Source of the DNA: Amycolatopsis sp. CA-128772
GTDB lineage: Bacteria > Actinomycetota > Actinomycetes > Mycobacteriales > Pseudonocardiaceae
Length of the DNA stretch: 64,000 nt
Assembly (NCBI RefSeq): GCF_002904295.1
Contig: NZ_PPHG01000080.1
Span: 1-64,000 of the forward strand
Reading direction: 5' to 3'
The translations under genes and the position numbers were made by a program. This document shows positions 1 to 9,244 of this stretch, one piece after another (within the stretch, counting starts at the first letter, position 1; each line of letters starts with the position of its first letter). The notes beneath the pieces were generated by a model. That model saw nothing but the letters and a program-made list of their open reading frames with translations, had not been told where the DNA came from and searched no databases.

Positions 1-3000
1 GTCCGCACGCGCCCGCGCCGAGGCCGAGCCTGCTCCGCCGGCTCCTCGAGCCCGCTCGCCAGCAGCTCCGCCAGGTGCACCCCCTCCCGCCCGCCGCTGT
101 CGAGCTCGTGGAGCTGGGTTCGGCAGCTGAACCCGTCCGCCAGTACCGCCGTCTCCGGGGCCGCGTCGCGAACACGGGGCAGCAGAACCCGCTCCGCGCA
201 CGCCTCCGAGACCTCCAAATGCCCCTTCTCGAATCCGAAGTTGCCCGCCAGGCCGCAGCAGCCCGAGTCCAGCTGCTCGGCGTCGACGCCCGCGGCTTCG
301 AGGAGCTTGCGGTCCGCGTCCCAGCCCATGACCGCGTGCTGGTGGCAGTGCACCTGCGCGATCGCCTTCGCGGCCAGGTGCGGCGGGCGGTAGCCGGGGG
401 AGTGCTCGGTGAGCAGCTCGGCGAGGGTGACCGTCTGCGCGCGCAGGCGCCGGACGTCGTGGTCGCCCGGGAAGAGGTCGGCCGCGTCGGCGCGGAACAC
501 CGCTGTGCAGCTGGGTTCCAGGCCGACGACGAGGCCGCCGTCGTGCAGGTGCGGGGCCAGCTCGCGGACCGTGCGGGCCAGGATGTGCTTCGCCGCCCCC
601 AGCTGCCCGGTCGAGATCCACGTCAGCCCGCAGCACAGGGCCGCCGACGGCAGGGTGACCCGCCAGCCCGCGTCCTCCATCAGCCGCACCGCGGCCCGGC
701 CCACGTGCGGGTGGAACGAGTTGGTGAACGTGTCCGGCCAGAGCAGCACCGTCCCGCGGGCGCCGGTGCCGGCCGGCCCGCGCCGGGCGAACCACTGCTG
801 CAACGTCTCCCCGGCGAACATCGGGACTTCGCGGTCCTCGACGCCCGCCACGAGCGTCGCCAGCCGGGACAGCCCCGGCGCGTGCGTCAGGGCGTTGACC
901 ACGCGGCCGGCCCGCAGCCGGCCGACGAGCTGGGCGAACGCGGGCAGCCAGCCCATCGTGAAGTCCGAACGCGGCCGCCGCCACGGCCGGCCCTCGTAGT
1001 GGTGGGCGAGGAACTCCGCCTTGTACGTCGCCATGTCCACATTGGCCGGACAGTCCGTCTTGCACCCCTTGCAGGCCAGGCAGAGATCGAGGGCCTCGCG
1101 GACGTCCGTCGAGCGCCAGCCGTCGCCGACCGGGCTGTCGCCGTGGCCGTCCAGCATCTCGAACAGCAGCCGCGCCCGGCCGCGCGTGGAATGCTCCTCC
1201 TCGCCCGTCACCTGGTACGACGGGCACATGACCTGCCCGCCGCTCGTGGTGTGCCGCCGGCACCGCCCGACGCCGACGCAGCGGTTGGCGGCTTGGGCGA
1301 ACGAGCCGCCGTCGTCGGGGAACCGGAAGTACAGGTCCTGCGGGTCGGCGGGGGTCCAGGCGGCGCCCAGGCGCAGGTTCTCGTCGAGGCGGTAGGGGGC
1401 GACGACCTTGCCGGGGTTCATCCGGTTCCCCGCGTCGAAGACGGCCTTCAGCCGGCCGAACGCGATCGCCAGGTCGTCGCCGAACATCCTGGGCAGCAGT
1501 TCGCCGCGCGACTGGCCGTCGCCGTGCTCGCCGGAGAACGACCCGCCCATCCCGGCGACCAGGTCGGCCGCGCGCTCCATGAACCGCCGGTAGGTGGCGA
1601 CGCCGTCGGCGGTGTAGAGGTCGAACGGGATCCGGGTGTGCACGCAGCCCTGGCCGAAGTGGCCGTACAGGCTCGGGCCGGTGTCGCCGGCGTAGCCGAA
1701 CTCTTGGTACAGCGCGGTCAGCTTCCGCAGGTACTCGCCGAGCCGGTCCGGCGCGACGGCGGAGTCCTCCCAGCCTTCGAAGGTGTCGGCGCGGCCCGGC
1801 AGGTGCGCGGTGGCGCCGAGGCCGGCCTCCCGGACCTGCCACAGCTCGTGCTCGCGCGCCGGGTCGTCGAGGAATTCGACGTCGGCTTCGTGCTGGGTGC
1901 CGCGCAGGGCGTCGAGCATCTTGTGCGCCTGCCGTTCGGCTTCCTCGTGCGTGCCGGCGGCGAACTGCACCATCAGGAACGCGCGCCCGTGCGGCAGCTC
2001 GCCGAGCGCCTTCGGGTTCATGTGCTTGATCTGCTGGTCCCGGATGAGCTTGTGGTCCACGCCTTCCAGCGCGACCGGCTCGTGCGGGAGCACGGCGGGC
2101 ACGGCGTCCGCGGCGGTGGCGATGTCGCGGTAGCCGAGCACCACGAGCGTCCGTTCCGGCAGCACCGGCACCAGTTCCAGTTCGGCCCGCAGCACGGTGA
2201 CCAAAGTGGACTCGCTGCCGACGAGCAGCCCGGCGACGTCGAAGTGGTGCTCCGGCAGCAGGGAATCCAGGTTGTAGCCGGAAACCCGGCGCGGGATGTC
2301 CGGGTAGCGGCGGCGGATCTCCCCGGCGTACTCGTCGCGCAACCGGCGCAGCTGCCGGTAGATCGCCGCCCGCGGGTCGCCGTGCCGCTCGATCTCGGCG
2401 TACTCCTCGTCGGTGGTTTCCCCGCACCAGAAACGGGTTCCGTCGTAGGTGAGCACCTCCAGGCGGGCGATGTTGTCGACGACCTTGCCGGTCCGCTGGG
2501 CGGTGGCGCCGCAGGAGTTGTTGCCGATCATCCCGCCGAGGGTGCAGTTCATGTGCGTCGCCGGCTCCGGCCCGAACCGCAGGCCGGTGTCCGCGAGCTG
2601 CCGGTTCAGCTCGTCGAGCACGATCCCGGGCTGCACGACGCAGGTCCGGGCGCCGGTGTCGACCGACTCCAGTTCGGTGCAGTACTTGGAGAAATCGAGT
2701 ACCACGGCGGTGTTGGTGCACTGGCCGGCCAGGCTGGTGCCGCCGCCGCGGGACAGCACCGGCGCCCGGAACTCCCGCGCCACCGCGAGCGCTGCCACAG
2801 CGTCGTCCGGTGTCCGCGGCAGCACGACCCCGAGGGGCACCTGCCGGAAGTTGGACGCGTCGGTCGAGTACGCGGCGCGCGTACCGCGGTCGAAGCGCAC
2901 TTCGCCGTCGACACGTTCGCGCAGTGCCGCGGCGAGTGCGTCGGTGTCGATGTCTTCGTGGTCCGCGTGGCGCACCACCGGATCGGGGAGCTGGACGGGT

Positions 3001-3005
3001 CCCAT
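1..3005 (-). CDS. FAD-linked oxidase / Fe-S D-2-hydroxyacid dehydrogenase (YdiJ-like), 3' end cut off
   Basis: About 1001 codons are visible and no stop is reached, so the gene runs off the left edge. A VAO-type FAD domain comes first (glycine-rich SRGGGTSLAGQ near residue 88, GGMIGNNSCGA further on), then the FAD-oxidase C domain, a ferredoxin-like part with CVGVGRC (about 580) and CLACKGCKTDC (about 643), then CCG-type iron-sulfur/heterodisulfide-reductase motifs CCGLTW (about 798) and CCGLAGNFG (about 920). This order and length match the YdiJ / D-2-hydroxyglutarate dehydrogenase group (family knowledge). The substrate here is not shown. The start ATG has a strong SD (GGAGG). It lies 13 bp after the enolase-family gene, so it is the last visible gene of a coupled minus-strand operon. 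Confidence 0.9.
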   Translation of the reverse strand, partial: MGPVQLPDPVVRHADHEDIDTDALAAALRERVDGEVRFDRGTRAAYSTDASNFRQVPLGVVLPRTPDDAVAALAVAREFRAPVLSRGGGTSLAGQCTNTAVVLDFSKYCTELESVDTGARTCVVQPGIVLDELNRQLADTGLRFGPEPATHMNCTLGGMIGNNSCGATAQRTGKVVDNIARLEVLTYDGTRFWCGETTDEEYAEIERHGDPRAAIYRQLRRLRDEYAGEIRRRYPDIPRRVSGYNLDSLLPEHHFDVAGLLVGSESTLVTVLRAELELVPVLPERTLVVLGYRDIATAADAVPAVLPHEPVALEGVDHKLIRDQQIKHMNPKALGELPHGRAFLMVQFAAGTHEEAERQAHKMLDALRGTQHEADVEFLDDPAREHELWQVREAGLGATAHLPGRADTFEGWEDSAVAPDRLGEYLRKLTALYQEFGYAGDTGPSLYGHFGQGCVHTRIPFDLYTADGVATYRRFMERAADLVAGMGGSFSGEHGDGQSRGELLPRMFGDDLAIAFGRLKAVFDAGNRMNPGKVVAPYRLDENLRLGAAWTPADPQDLYFRFPDDGGSFAQAANRCVGVGRCRRHTTSGGQVMCPSYQVTGEEEHSTRGRARLLFEMLDGHGDSPVGDGWRSTDVREALDLCLACKGCKTDCPANVDMATYKAEFLAHHYEGRPWRRPRSDFTMGWLPAFAQLVGRLRAGRVVNALTHAPGLSRLATLVAGVEDREVPMFAGETLQQWFARRGPAGTGARGTVLLWPDTFTNSFHPHVGRAAVRLMEDAGWRVTLPSAALCCGLTWISTGQLGAAKHILARTVRELAPHLHDGGLVVGLEPSCTAVFRADAADLFPGDHDVRRLRAQTVTLAELLTEHSPGYRPPHLAAKAIAQVHCHQHAVMGWDADRKLLEAAGVDAEQLDSGCCGLAGNFGFEKGHLEVSEACAERVLLPRVRDAAPETAVLADGFSCRTQLHELDSGGREGVHLAELLASGLEEPAEQARPRRGRVR

Positions 3006-3018
3006 CGCGGATCCTCCT

Positions 3019-4095
3019 TCAGGGTGCGTATTCGGCTGCCGCGTCGGCGCGGAAAGCCAGGCCGTGGCCGGGCTCGGTCATCGACGGCGTCACCGTGCCG
3101 CCGGCCGGGTCGAGGCAGCCGTCGAAGAAGCGTTGTTCGATGCGGTCGTGGTCGGCGAACCACTCGATGTGCCGGAAGTTCTGCGTGGCCACGGCGGCGT
3201 GCGCGGAGAGGTTGGGCGCGCAGTGGGCCGACACGTCCCGGTTGACCGCGGCGGCCAGCGCGGCGGCCCGCCGCCATTCGGTGTAGCCCCCGCAGCGGGT
3301 GACGTCGACCTGCAGGCAGTCGACGGCCGGCAGCATGCGCGCGAAGTACGGCAGGTCGTAGCCGTACTCGCCGGCGGCGATGTCCGGGCCGCCGGGGAAG
3401 CGCGTCGCCGCGAGCCCGGGCAGATCGTCGCTGGAAACCGGTTCCTCGAACCACGTGACGTCCCACTCCGTCAGCCGCTCGGCGACGCGGCGCGCCCGGC
3501 CGGGGGAGTAGGCGCCGTTGGCGTCGACGTACAGCGCCGCGTCGTCGCCGATCGCCGTGCGGGCCAGCGCGACCCGGCCGAAATCGCGGTCCGGCGACTC
3601 GCCGATCTTGATCTTCACCCGCGGAATGCGCTGCTGCCGGACCCACTGGTCCAGCTGCGCGGTCAGTTCGTCACCGGAGAGTGTGGTGAAGCCGCCGCTG
3701 CCGTACACGGCGACCTCGTCGTGCACCCGGCCCAGCAGCCTGCTCAGGGGCAGCCCGAGCGAGCGGGCCGCGGCGTCCCACAGGGCGATGTCGACGGCGG
3801 ACATCGCACACGAGACCAGGCCGGGCCGCCCGAGGTTGCGGATGGCGTGCTGCATGGCCGCCCAGCAGGCGGGCACGTCGAGCACCGGGCGGTCCCGGAC
3901 AGCATCGGCGAGCACGCCTTCGACCAGCGGCACGCAGGCCGCGTCGGCGTACGTCCAGCCCAGCCCGCGGATCCCGCCGGCCTCGACGTGCACGACGACG
4001 ATCGTGGTGGCGTTCCAGGCCAGGGTGCCGTCGGCCTCGGGCGCCGGGGTCGGCACCCGGTAGGCCCGGGCGCCGACCCGTTCGACGCTCGTCAC
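3019..4095 (-). CDS. Mandelate racemase/muconate-lactonizing enzyme family (enolase superfamily)
   Basis: 358 residues, the usual length of the family. The C-terminal barrel shows the mandelate-racemase-subgroup set: KIK near residue 161, metal ligands in VDANG (about 190), WFEEP (about 216) and AGEYG (about 243), then QVD and SAHCAPN (about 290), which would form the Asp-His dyad. Such enzymes abstract a proton alpha to a carboxylate, and most characterised members are sugar-acid dehydratases or racemases. The exact substrate is unknown. The GTG start overlaps the stop of the ThDP gene (GTGA), so translation is coupled. The next gene is a 2-hydroxyacid dehydrogenase, which suggests one acid-utilisation pathway (inference). 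Confidence 0.85.
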   Translation of the reverse strand: MTSVERVGARAYRVPTPAPEADGTLAWNATTIVVVHVEAGGIRGLGWTYADAACVPLVEGVLADAVRDRPVLDVPACWAAMQHAIRNLGRPGLVSCAMSAVDIALWDAAARSLGLPLSRLLGRVHDEVAVYGSGGFTTLSGDELTAQLDQWVRQQRIPRVKIKIGESPDRDFGRVALARTAIGDDAALYVDANGAYSPGRARRVAERLTEWDVTWFEEPVSSDDLPGLAATRFPGGPDIAAGEYGYDLPYFARMLPAVDCLQVDVTRCGGYTEWRRAAALAAAVNRDVSAHCAPNLSAHAAVATQNFRHIEWFADHDRIEQRFFDGCLDPAGGTVTPSMTEPGHGLAFRADAAAEYAP

Positions 4096-5885
4096 CGGTT
4101 CTTCCCGGGCAGGAACTCCTGCAGCTTCGTCTTGACGCCCTGGGCGACGAGGTGGAGCGCGTCGGGATCGCCCTTGAGCACCGCCTGGGCGGCCGACTTC
4201 ACCTGCTCGAAGGTGGCGTGCGGCGGGATGGGCGGCACGTCCGGGTCGCACCGGACGTCGAGCACCGCCGGCTTGCCCGCGGTGAGCGCGGTGTCCCAGG
4301 CCGAAGCCAGCTGGTCCGGCTTGTCCACCGTGACGGCCGCGAGCCCCAGCGACAGGGCGAACCCGGCGTAGTCGACGTCCGGCAGGCTCTGGGACTCCTC
4401 GAACTTCGGCGCGCCGCCCATCGCGCGCAGCTCCCAGGTGACCTGGTTGAGGTCGTTGTTGTGGAAGACGCAGATCACGCAGGCCGGATCGCTCCACAGG
4501 GTGTGGTACCGCGCGATGGTGATCAGCTCGGCGAGGCCGTTCATCTGCATGGCGCCGTCACCGACCAGGGCGATCACCGGCCGGTCGGGGTGGGCGAACT
4601 TGGCGCCGATGGCGTACGGCACGCCCGGGCCCATCGTGGCCAAGGTGCCCGAAAGCGACCCGCGCATGTCGCCGCGCATGCGGAGGTTGCGCGCGTACCA
4701 GTTGGTCGAGGAGCCGGAGTCCGCGGTGATGATGGCGTTCTCGGGGATCCGTTTCGACAGCTCGGACACGATGGCCATCGGGTTCACCGGCTGCGCGTCG
4801 ACGGCGGCTTCCTTGTCGACGGTGTCCCACCAGGAGGCGACGTTCTTCTCGATGGTCTCGCGCCACGAGCGGCCGGGCTTGCTCTTCAGCCGCGGCAGCA
4901 GGGCACGCAGGGTGGCCGCGCTGTCCCCGACGAGGTTGACCTCGGTCGGGTAGCGCATCCCGATGAACCGGCCGTCCAGGTCGATCTGCACCGCCCGCGC
5001 CTGGCCGAAGTCCGGCAGGAACTGGCTGTACGGGAAGTTCGAGCCGACGATCAGCAGCGTGTCGCAGTCGCGCATCATCTCGTAGCTCGGCCGGGTGCCG
5101 AGCAGCCCGATCGAGCCGGTCACCCACGGCAGGTCGTCGGGCAGGACGTCCTTGCCCAGCAACGCCTTCGCCACGCCCGCGCCGGTGATCTCCGCGATCT
5201 CGCGGACCTCCTCGGCCGCGCCGCGGGCGCCCTGGCCGACCAGGATGGCGACCTTCTCGCCGGCGTTGAGCACCTCGGCCGCCGCCTCGATGTCCGCCTC
5301 GCCCGGGACCGCCCGGGACCACGCCGTGCTCGGCGGGCTGGAGGGCACCTGCTTGAACGCGTGCTGCGGCGGGGAGTACGGCTCCTCCTGCAGGTCCGCG
5401 GGGATGATCAGGGCGGTCGGGCAGCGGGACGACTCGGCCGTGCGGATGGCCCGGTCGAGGGCGTTCGGCAGCTGCTCGGCGACGTTGACCTCGACGAGGT
5501 ATTCGCTCGCGACGTCCTTGTAGAGGGCCTGCAGGTCGATTTCCTGCTGGTAGCTGCCGCCCATCGCGCTGCGCGCGGTCTGCCCGACGATCGCGACCAC
5601 CGGGACGTGGTCGAGCTTGGCGTCGTAGAGGCCGTTGAGCAGGTGGATCGCGCCCGGGCCCGAGGTGGCCATGCAGACGCCGACCTTGCCGCTGAACTTC
5701 GCGTAGCCGACCGCCGAGAAGGCGGCCATCTCCTCGTGCCGCGCCTGGACGAACCGCGGCTGGTTGTCGGCCTTGCCGAACGAGGCGACGATCCCGTTGA
5801 TGCCGTCGCCCGGGTAGGCGAAGACCTGCTCCACCCCCCACTCGCGCAGGCGCTGGAGCAGGTAGTCACCGACGGTCTGGCTCAT
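4092..5885 (-). CDS. Thiamine-diphosphate-dependent enzyme (pyruvate oxidase/acetolactate synthase-like)
   Basis: 597 residues with the three-domain ThDP architecture. The PYR domain opens with the GVEQVFAYPGDGING type sequence and carries the catalytic Glu in ARHEE (about residue 50). The central domain resembles a nucleotide-binding TPP_enzyme_M fold. The PP domain has the diphosphate motif GDGAMQM...HNND near residues 440-475. The sequence resembles pyruvate dehydrogenase (quinone)/PoxB-like proteins more than biosynthetic acetolactate synthase; this is judged by eye. There is a good SD (AAAGGGAG). It overlaps the upstream DUF6292-like gene by 20 bp and the downstream enolase gene by 4 bp. 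Confidence 0.85.
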   Translation of the reverse strand: MSQTVGDYLLQRLREWGVEQVFAYPGDGINGIVASFGKADNQPRFVQARHEEMAAFSAVGYAKFSGKVGVCMATSGPGAIHLLNGLYDAKLDHVPVVAIVGQTARSAMGGSYQQEIDLQALYKDVASEYLVEVNVAEQLPNALDRAIRTAESSRCPTALIIPADLQEEPYSPPQHAFKQVPSSPPSTAWSRAVPGEADIEAAAEVLNAGEKVAILVGQGARGAAEEVREIAEITGAGVAKALLGKDVLPDDLPWVTGSIGLLGTRPSYEMMRDCDTLLIVGSNFPYSQFLPDFGQARAVQIDLDGRFIGMRYPTEVNLVGDSAATLRALLPRLKSKPGRSWRETIEKNVASWWDTVDKEAAVDAQPVNPMAIVSELSKRIPENAIITADSGSSTNWYARNLRMRGDMRGSLSGTLATMGPGVPYAIGAKFAHPDRPVIALVGDGAMQMNGLAELITIARYHTLWSDPACVICVFHNNDLNQVTWELRAMGGAPKFEESQSLPDVDYAGFALSLGLAAVTVDKPDQLASAWDTALTAGKPAVLDVRCDPDVPPIPPHATFEQVKSAAQAVLKGDPDALHLVAQGVKTKLQEFLPGKNR

Positions 5886-6222
5886 GAGTACTCCCTTTGG
5901 CGTGCGATGCCGCTTCGGTGAGCGCCTCGTGGACCCGGCGGGCCACCAGGGCGGGTGGCGGCCGCACCGGCTCGGGCCACCGGGCCAGGACCGCCGGCGC
6001 CTCCGCGCCGTCCGGTTCCACGGCCAGGCACCACCCGCGGCCGTCGGTCCACTGCACCATCAGGAACCGGCCCGCGTACCGGGCGGCCAGGGCGATGTAG
6101 GCGGTCGACGGGCTGCCGCATTCGCTCCACGACGCCGCCGGCTCGACGCGCAGCAACTCGGCGACACACTCGACGTAGTCGCGCAGGGCCGTGGCCTCGA
6201 CGTGCCCGGGATCCGGTTTCAC
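5866..6222 (-). CDS. DUF6292-like small protein
   Basis: 118 residues from a GTG start with AAGGAGG 11-12 bp upstream. The sequence has an ALRDYVECVAELL helix, a WCLAVEP strand and a C-terminal helical tail. It resembles the DUF6292 proteins found in Pseudonocardiales (recognised from memory, not searched). No catalytic motif or membrane segment is visible. It is the first gene of the ThDP/enolase/FAD operon and overlaps the ThDP start by 20 bp. It is divergent from the MarR gene, with a shared 79-bp promoter region. No function can be given. Confidence 0.7.
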   Translation of the reverse strand: MKPDPGHVEATALRDYVECVAELLRVEPAASWSECGSPSTAYIALAARYAGRFLMVQWTDGRGWCLAVEPDGAEAPAVLARWPEPVRPPPALVARRVHEALTEAASHAKGSTHEPDRR

Positions 6223-6297
6223 CGGCGCGGACGCCTCCTTTCGCGGTCGCCTTCGGCGCTCACGAATCGCTGTACCCGCTTTCGCCGGCTATCATAC

Positions 6298-6310
6298 TTG
6301 CGTGACGCAA
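6298..6310. promoter_or_regulatory. MarR-type operator, copy 1
   Basis: TTGCG-TGA-CGCAA is a perfect 5+3+5 dyad that covers the GTG start of the MarR gene. The same arms recur at 6761-6773, ahead of the molybdoenzyme gene. It is a likely autoregulatory site (inference). Confidence 0.6.
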
Positions 6311-6778
6311 ACGTGGCAGGAGCCCCAGGGTACCGACGCGGCGCTGGCCGTGTTGCGGGCGATGGTGATGATCGCCGACTCCAGCGTCGAGCGGAACACC
6401 GAACAGCTGACGCTGACCCAGTTCCGCGCGCTGCGGGTGGTGGTCGACCGGACGCCGGTCACGATGGGCCGGGTGGCGCGCGAGCTGGCGCTGAACCCGT
6501 CGTCGGTCACCCGGGCGTGTGATCGTCTGGTCACGCTGAACCTGCTGGAAAAGGCGCCCAACCCGCTGAACCGGCGGGAGACGCTGCTCGCTCCCACCGC
6601 GGCGGGGCGCCAGCTCGTGGACCGGGTCGACCGCGACCGCCGCCGGGTGCTGGCGCGCGTCCTCGGCCGGCTCGACCCCGGGGCGCGCGCCGCCGCGATC
6701 GCCGCTTTCGAGCGGTTTGCCGGAGCTGTCGAAGCGGACGAACCGGATTCGCGTTCATCATTGCGCCACGCAAATTGA
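6302..6778 (+). CDS. MarR-family transcriptional regulator
   Basis: 158 residues. A winged helix-turn-helix is visible: LTLTQFRALRVV, then TMGRVARELALNPSSVTRACDRLVTLNLLEKAPNP, then the wing NRRETLLAPTAAG. The GTG start sits inside a 13-bp dyad and only a few bases follow the TATCAT hexamer at 6290-6295, so the message may be leaderless. The gene is divergent from the DUF6292/ThDP operon and is followed by a molybdoenzyme gene. The final codons contain a second copy of the dyad. I infer that it represses itself and the molybdoenzyme, and possibly the divergent operon. The ligand is unknown. Confidence 0.85.
   Translation: MTQTWQEPQGTDAALAVLRAMVMIADSSVERNTEQLTLTQFRALRVVVDRTPVTMGRVARELALNPSSVTRACDRLVTLNLLEKAPNPLNRRETLLAPTAAGRQLVDRVDRDRRRVLARVLGRLDPGARAAAIAAFERFAGAVEADEPDSRSSLRHAN
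6761..6773. promoter_or_regulatory. MarR-type operator, copy 2
   Basis: TTGCG-CCA-CGCAA has the same arms and spacing as the site at 6298-6310. It lies inside the last codons of the MarR gene and about 84 bp before the molybdoenzyme start, where it could control that gene. Confidence 0.6.
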
Positions 6779-6856
6779 AATGCCCGGAGAAAAGTTTGGC
6801 TCGCCACGGACGGGGTATGCGCCGCGGCGGCCAGGCCACGATCGGAGGTCCTTGCG

Positions 6857-9244
6857 GTGGGTAAGCGCGACGGAATCACCCAGCCCTGGGGGACCAGGAC
6901 GCCCTACGGGCCGGGAGAGCCGTGGCCGGTCCGGGTGGACAGCCACCTCGCCGACGGCCTCCGGCCCGAGGACGTCGACCGGTGGGTCCGCAGCGCCGCG
7001 GTGCTGCACTCCAACGGCGACGGGCTCGACATCGCGGTCAAGGACGGCCGGATCGCCGGGGTCCGCGGCCGCGCCGACGACCGCGTCAACCACGGCCGGC
7101 TCGACCCGAAGGACCTCTTCGCCTGGCAGGCGAACTCGTCGCCGGACCGGCTGACCACGCCCCTGGTGCGCAAGAACGGCGAGCTCGTGGCCGCGAGCTG
7201 GGACGAGGCCATGGACCTGGTCGTCCGGCGCAGCCGGGAACTGCTCGACGAGCAGGGACCGGGCGCGCTCGGCTTCTACACCAGCGGCCAGCTGTTCGCC
7301 GAGGAGTACTACACGCTCGCCGCGATCGCCCGCGGCGGCCTCGGCACCAACCACCTCGACGGCAACACCCGGCTCTGCACGGCGACCGCGGCCGCGGCGC
7401 TGAAGGAGTCTTTCGGCTGCGACGGCCAGCCGTCGTCCTACACCGACGTCGACCACGCCGACGTGATCGCCCTCTTCGGGCACAACATGGCCGAAACGCA
7501 GGCCGTCCTGTGGTCGCGCGTCCTCGACCGGCTCGCCGGGCCGAACCCGCCGGCGGTGCTCTGCGTCGACCCGCGCGACACCCCGGTCGCCCGGGCGGCG
7601 ACGCTGCACCTGGCGCCGCTGCCCGGGACCAACGTCGCCCTGATGAACGGGATCCTGCACGAGATCATCGAGCACGGCCGGGTCGACCGCGAGTACGTCG
7701 AGCGCTGCACGGTCGGCTACGACGATCTCGCCGCAATGGTCGCGGATTACCCGCCCGAGCGCGCCGCGGAGATCTGCGGGCTCGACGCCGGGGAAATCCG
7801 CGAAGCCGCCCGGCTGCTCGGCTCGGCGGAACGCCTGCTGTGCACGGTGCTCCAGGGCTTCTACCAGTCCCACCAGGCGTCCGCGGCCGCCGTGCAGGTC
7901 AACAACCTCGTGCTGCTGCGCGGCATGCTGGGCAAGCCCGGCGCCGGCGTGCTGCAGATGAACGGCCAGCCGACCGCGGAGAACACCCGCGAATGCGGTG
8001 CCGACGGCGACCTGACCGGATTCCGCAACTGGGCCAACGACTCGCACGTGGCCGAGCTCGCCGGGCTGTGGAACGTGGACCTGGGCAAGATCCCGCACTA
8101 CGGCCCGCCGACGCACCTGATGCAGATGCTGCGCTACGCCGAGACCGGGACCCTGCGGTTCCTCTGGGTGTCGGCCACCAACCCCGCCGTCTCGCTGCCC
8201 GAGCTGCACCGGATCCGGTCCATCCTGGACTCCCCGCGGCTGTTCCTGGTCGTGCAGGACGCTTTCCTGACCGAGACGGCCGAGCTGGCCGACGTGGTGC
8301 TGCCCGCGGCGATGTGGGGCGAGAAGACCGGCACGTTCACCAACGTCGACCGCACGGTGCACCTGTCGGAAAAGGCGGTCGAGCCGCCCGGGCAGGCGCG
8401 GGCCGACCTCGACATCTTCCTGGATTACGCGCGGCGCATGGACTTCCGCGGCAACGACGGCGAGCCGTTCCCGCAGTGGCACGACCCCGAAACCGCGTTC
8501 GAGGCGTGGAAACGCGCGTCGGCGGGCCGGCCGTGCGACTACAGCGGCCTGAGCTACGCCAAGCTGCGCGAGGTCAGCGGCGTCCAGTGGCCGTGCACCG
8601 CGGAGCACCCGGACGGGACCGAACGGCTCTACGCCGACGGGAAGTTCTTCGCCCAGCCGGACTACTGCGAGAGCTACGGCCGCGACCTCGTCACCGGTGC
8701 GCCCTACGAACCGGTCGAGTACCGGGCGCTGAACCCCGACGGAAAGGCCATGTTCCGGGCGGCCGAACACCTCGAACCGCACGAGACGCCGGACGAGCAC
8801 CACCCGTTCTTCCTCATCAACGGCCGGACGATCCACCACTTCCACACGCGCACGAAGACCGGCCGGGCCCCGCAGCTGCAGGCGGCCGCGCCGGAGGTGT
8901 GGCTCGAGGTGTCCTCGCGTGACGCGGAGGCAGCCGGGCTCGCCGAGGGCGACCTCGCGGAGGTTTCGACGCCGCGCGGGGCGGTCCGCGCCCGGGTCCG
9001 CATCGGCGGCATCCGCGACGGCGTGCTGTTCCTGCCGTTCCACTACGGCTACTGGGACGTCGAGCACCCGGCGGGCAAGGACGGCGACCGCGCGGCCAAC
9101 GAGCTCACCTTCACCGACTGGGACCCGGTGTCCAAGCAGCCGCTGTTCAAGACGGCCGCGGCCGCGCTGCGCCGGATCGGCGCGGTGCCCGCCCCGGCCG
9201 CCGAACCGGTGCCCGCGACCGTCGACGAGGAGGTCGTCCGATGA
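6857..9244 (+). CDS. Molybdopterin oxidoreductase lacking the N-terminal [4Fe-4S] cysteines
   Basis: 795 residues, from GTG with GGAGG 8 bp upstream. This is a DMSO-reductase/formate dehydrogenase-type catalytic subunit. The Mo-cofactor region includes NTRLCTATAA (about residue 175, the Cys being the likely Mo ligand by analogy with NarB/NasA), and HPFFLINGRTIHHFHT leads into the C-terminal MopB domain that ends with HYGYWDV. The N-terminal Mo_Fe4S segment is present (GDGLDIAVKDGRIAGVRGRADDRVNHGRL) but positions that are Cys in relatives read Ala, His, Asp and Asp. The enzyme therefore probably lacks the FS0 cluster and must pass electrons differently. It is translationally coupled (ATGA) to the next gene. 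The substrate is unknown. Confidence 0.85.
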   Translation: MGKRDGITQPWGTRTPYGPGEPWPVRVDSHLADGLRPEDVDRWVRSAAVLHSNGDGLDIAVKDGRIAGVRGRADDRVNHGRLDPKDLFAWQANSSPDRLTTPLVRKNGELVAASWDEAMDLVVRRSRELLDEQGPGALGFYTSGQLFAEEYYTLAAIARGGLGTNHLDGNTRLCTATAAAALKESFGCDGQPSSYTDVDHADVIALFGHNMAETQAVLWSRVLDRLAGPNPPAVLCVDPRDTPVARAATLHLAPLPGTNVALMNGILHEIIEHGRVDREYVERCTVGYDDLAAMVADYPPERAAEICGLDAGEIREAARLLGSAERLLCTVLQGFYQSHQASAAAVQVNNLVLLRGMLGKPGAGVLQMNGQPTAENTRECGADGDLTGFRNWANDSHVAELAGLWNVDLGKIPHYGPPTHLMQMLRYAETGTLRFLWVSATNPAVSLPELHRIRSILDSPRLFLVVQDAFLTETAELADVVLPAAMWGEKTGTFTNVDRTVHLSEKAVEPPGQARADLDIFLDYARRMDFRGNDGEPFPQWHDPETAFEAWKRASAGRPCDYSGLSYAKLREVSGVQWPCTAEHPDGTERLYADGKFFAQPDYCESYGRDLVTGAPYEPVEYRALNPDGKAMFRAAEHLEPHETPDEHHPFFLINGRTIHHFHTRTKTGRAPQLQAAAPEVWLEVSSRDAEAAGLAEGDLAEVSTPRGAVRARVRIGGIRDGVLFLPFHYGYWDVEHPAGKDGDRAANELTFTDWDPVSKQPLFKTAAAALRRIGAVPAPAAEPVPATVDEEVVR

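Noticed and set aside
75-3245. Long plus-strand open frame opposite the FAD/Fe-S gene
   Set aside because: It is an artefact of high GC. The composition is Arg/Val/Gly-rich without domains, while the minus strand gives a fully recognisable enzyme.
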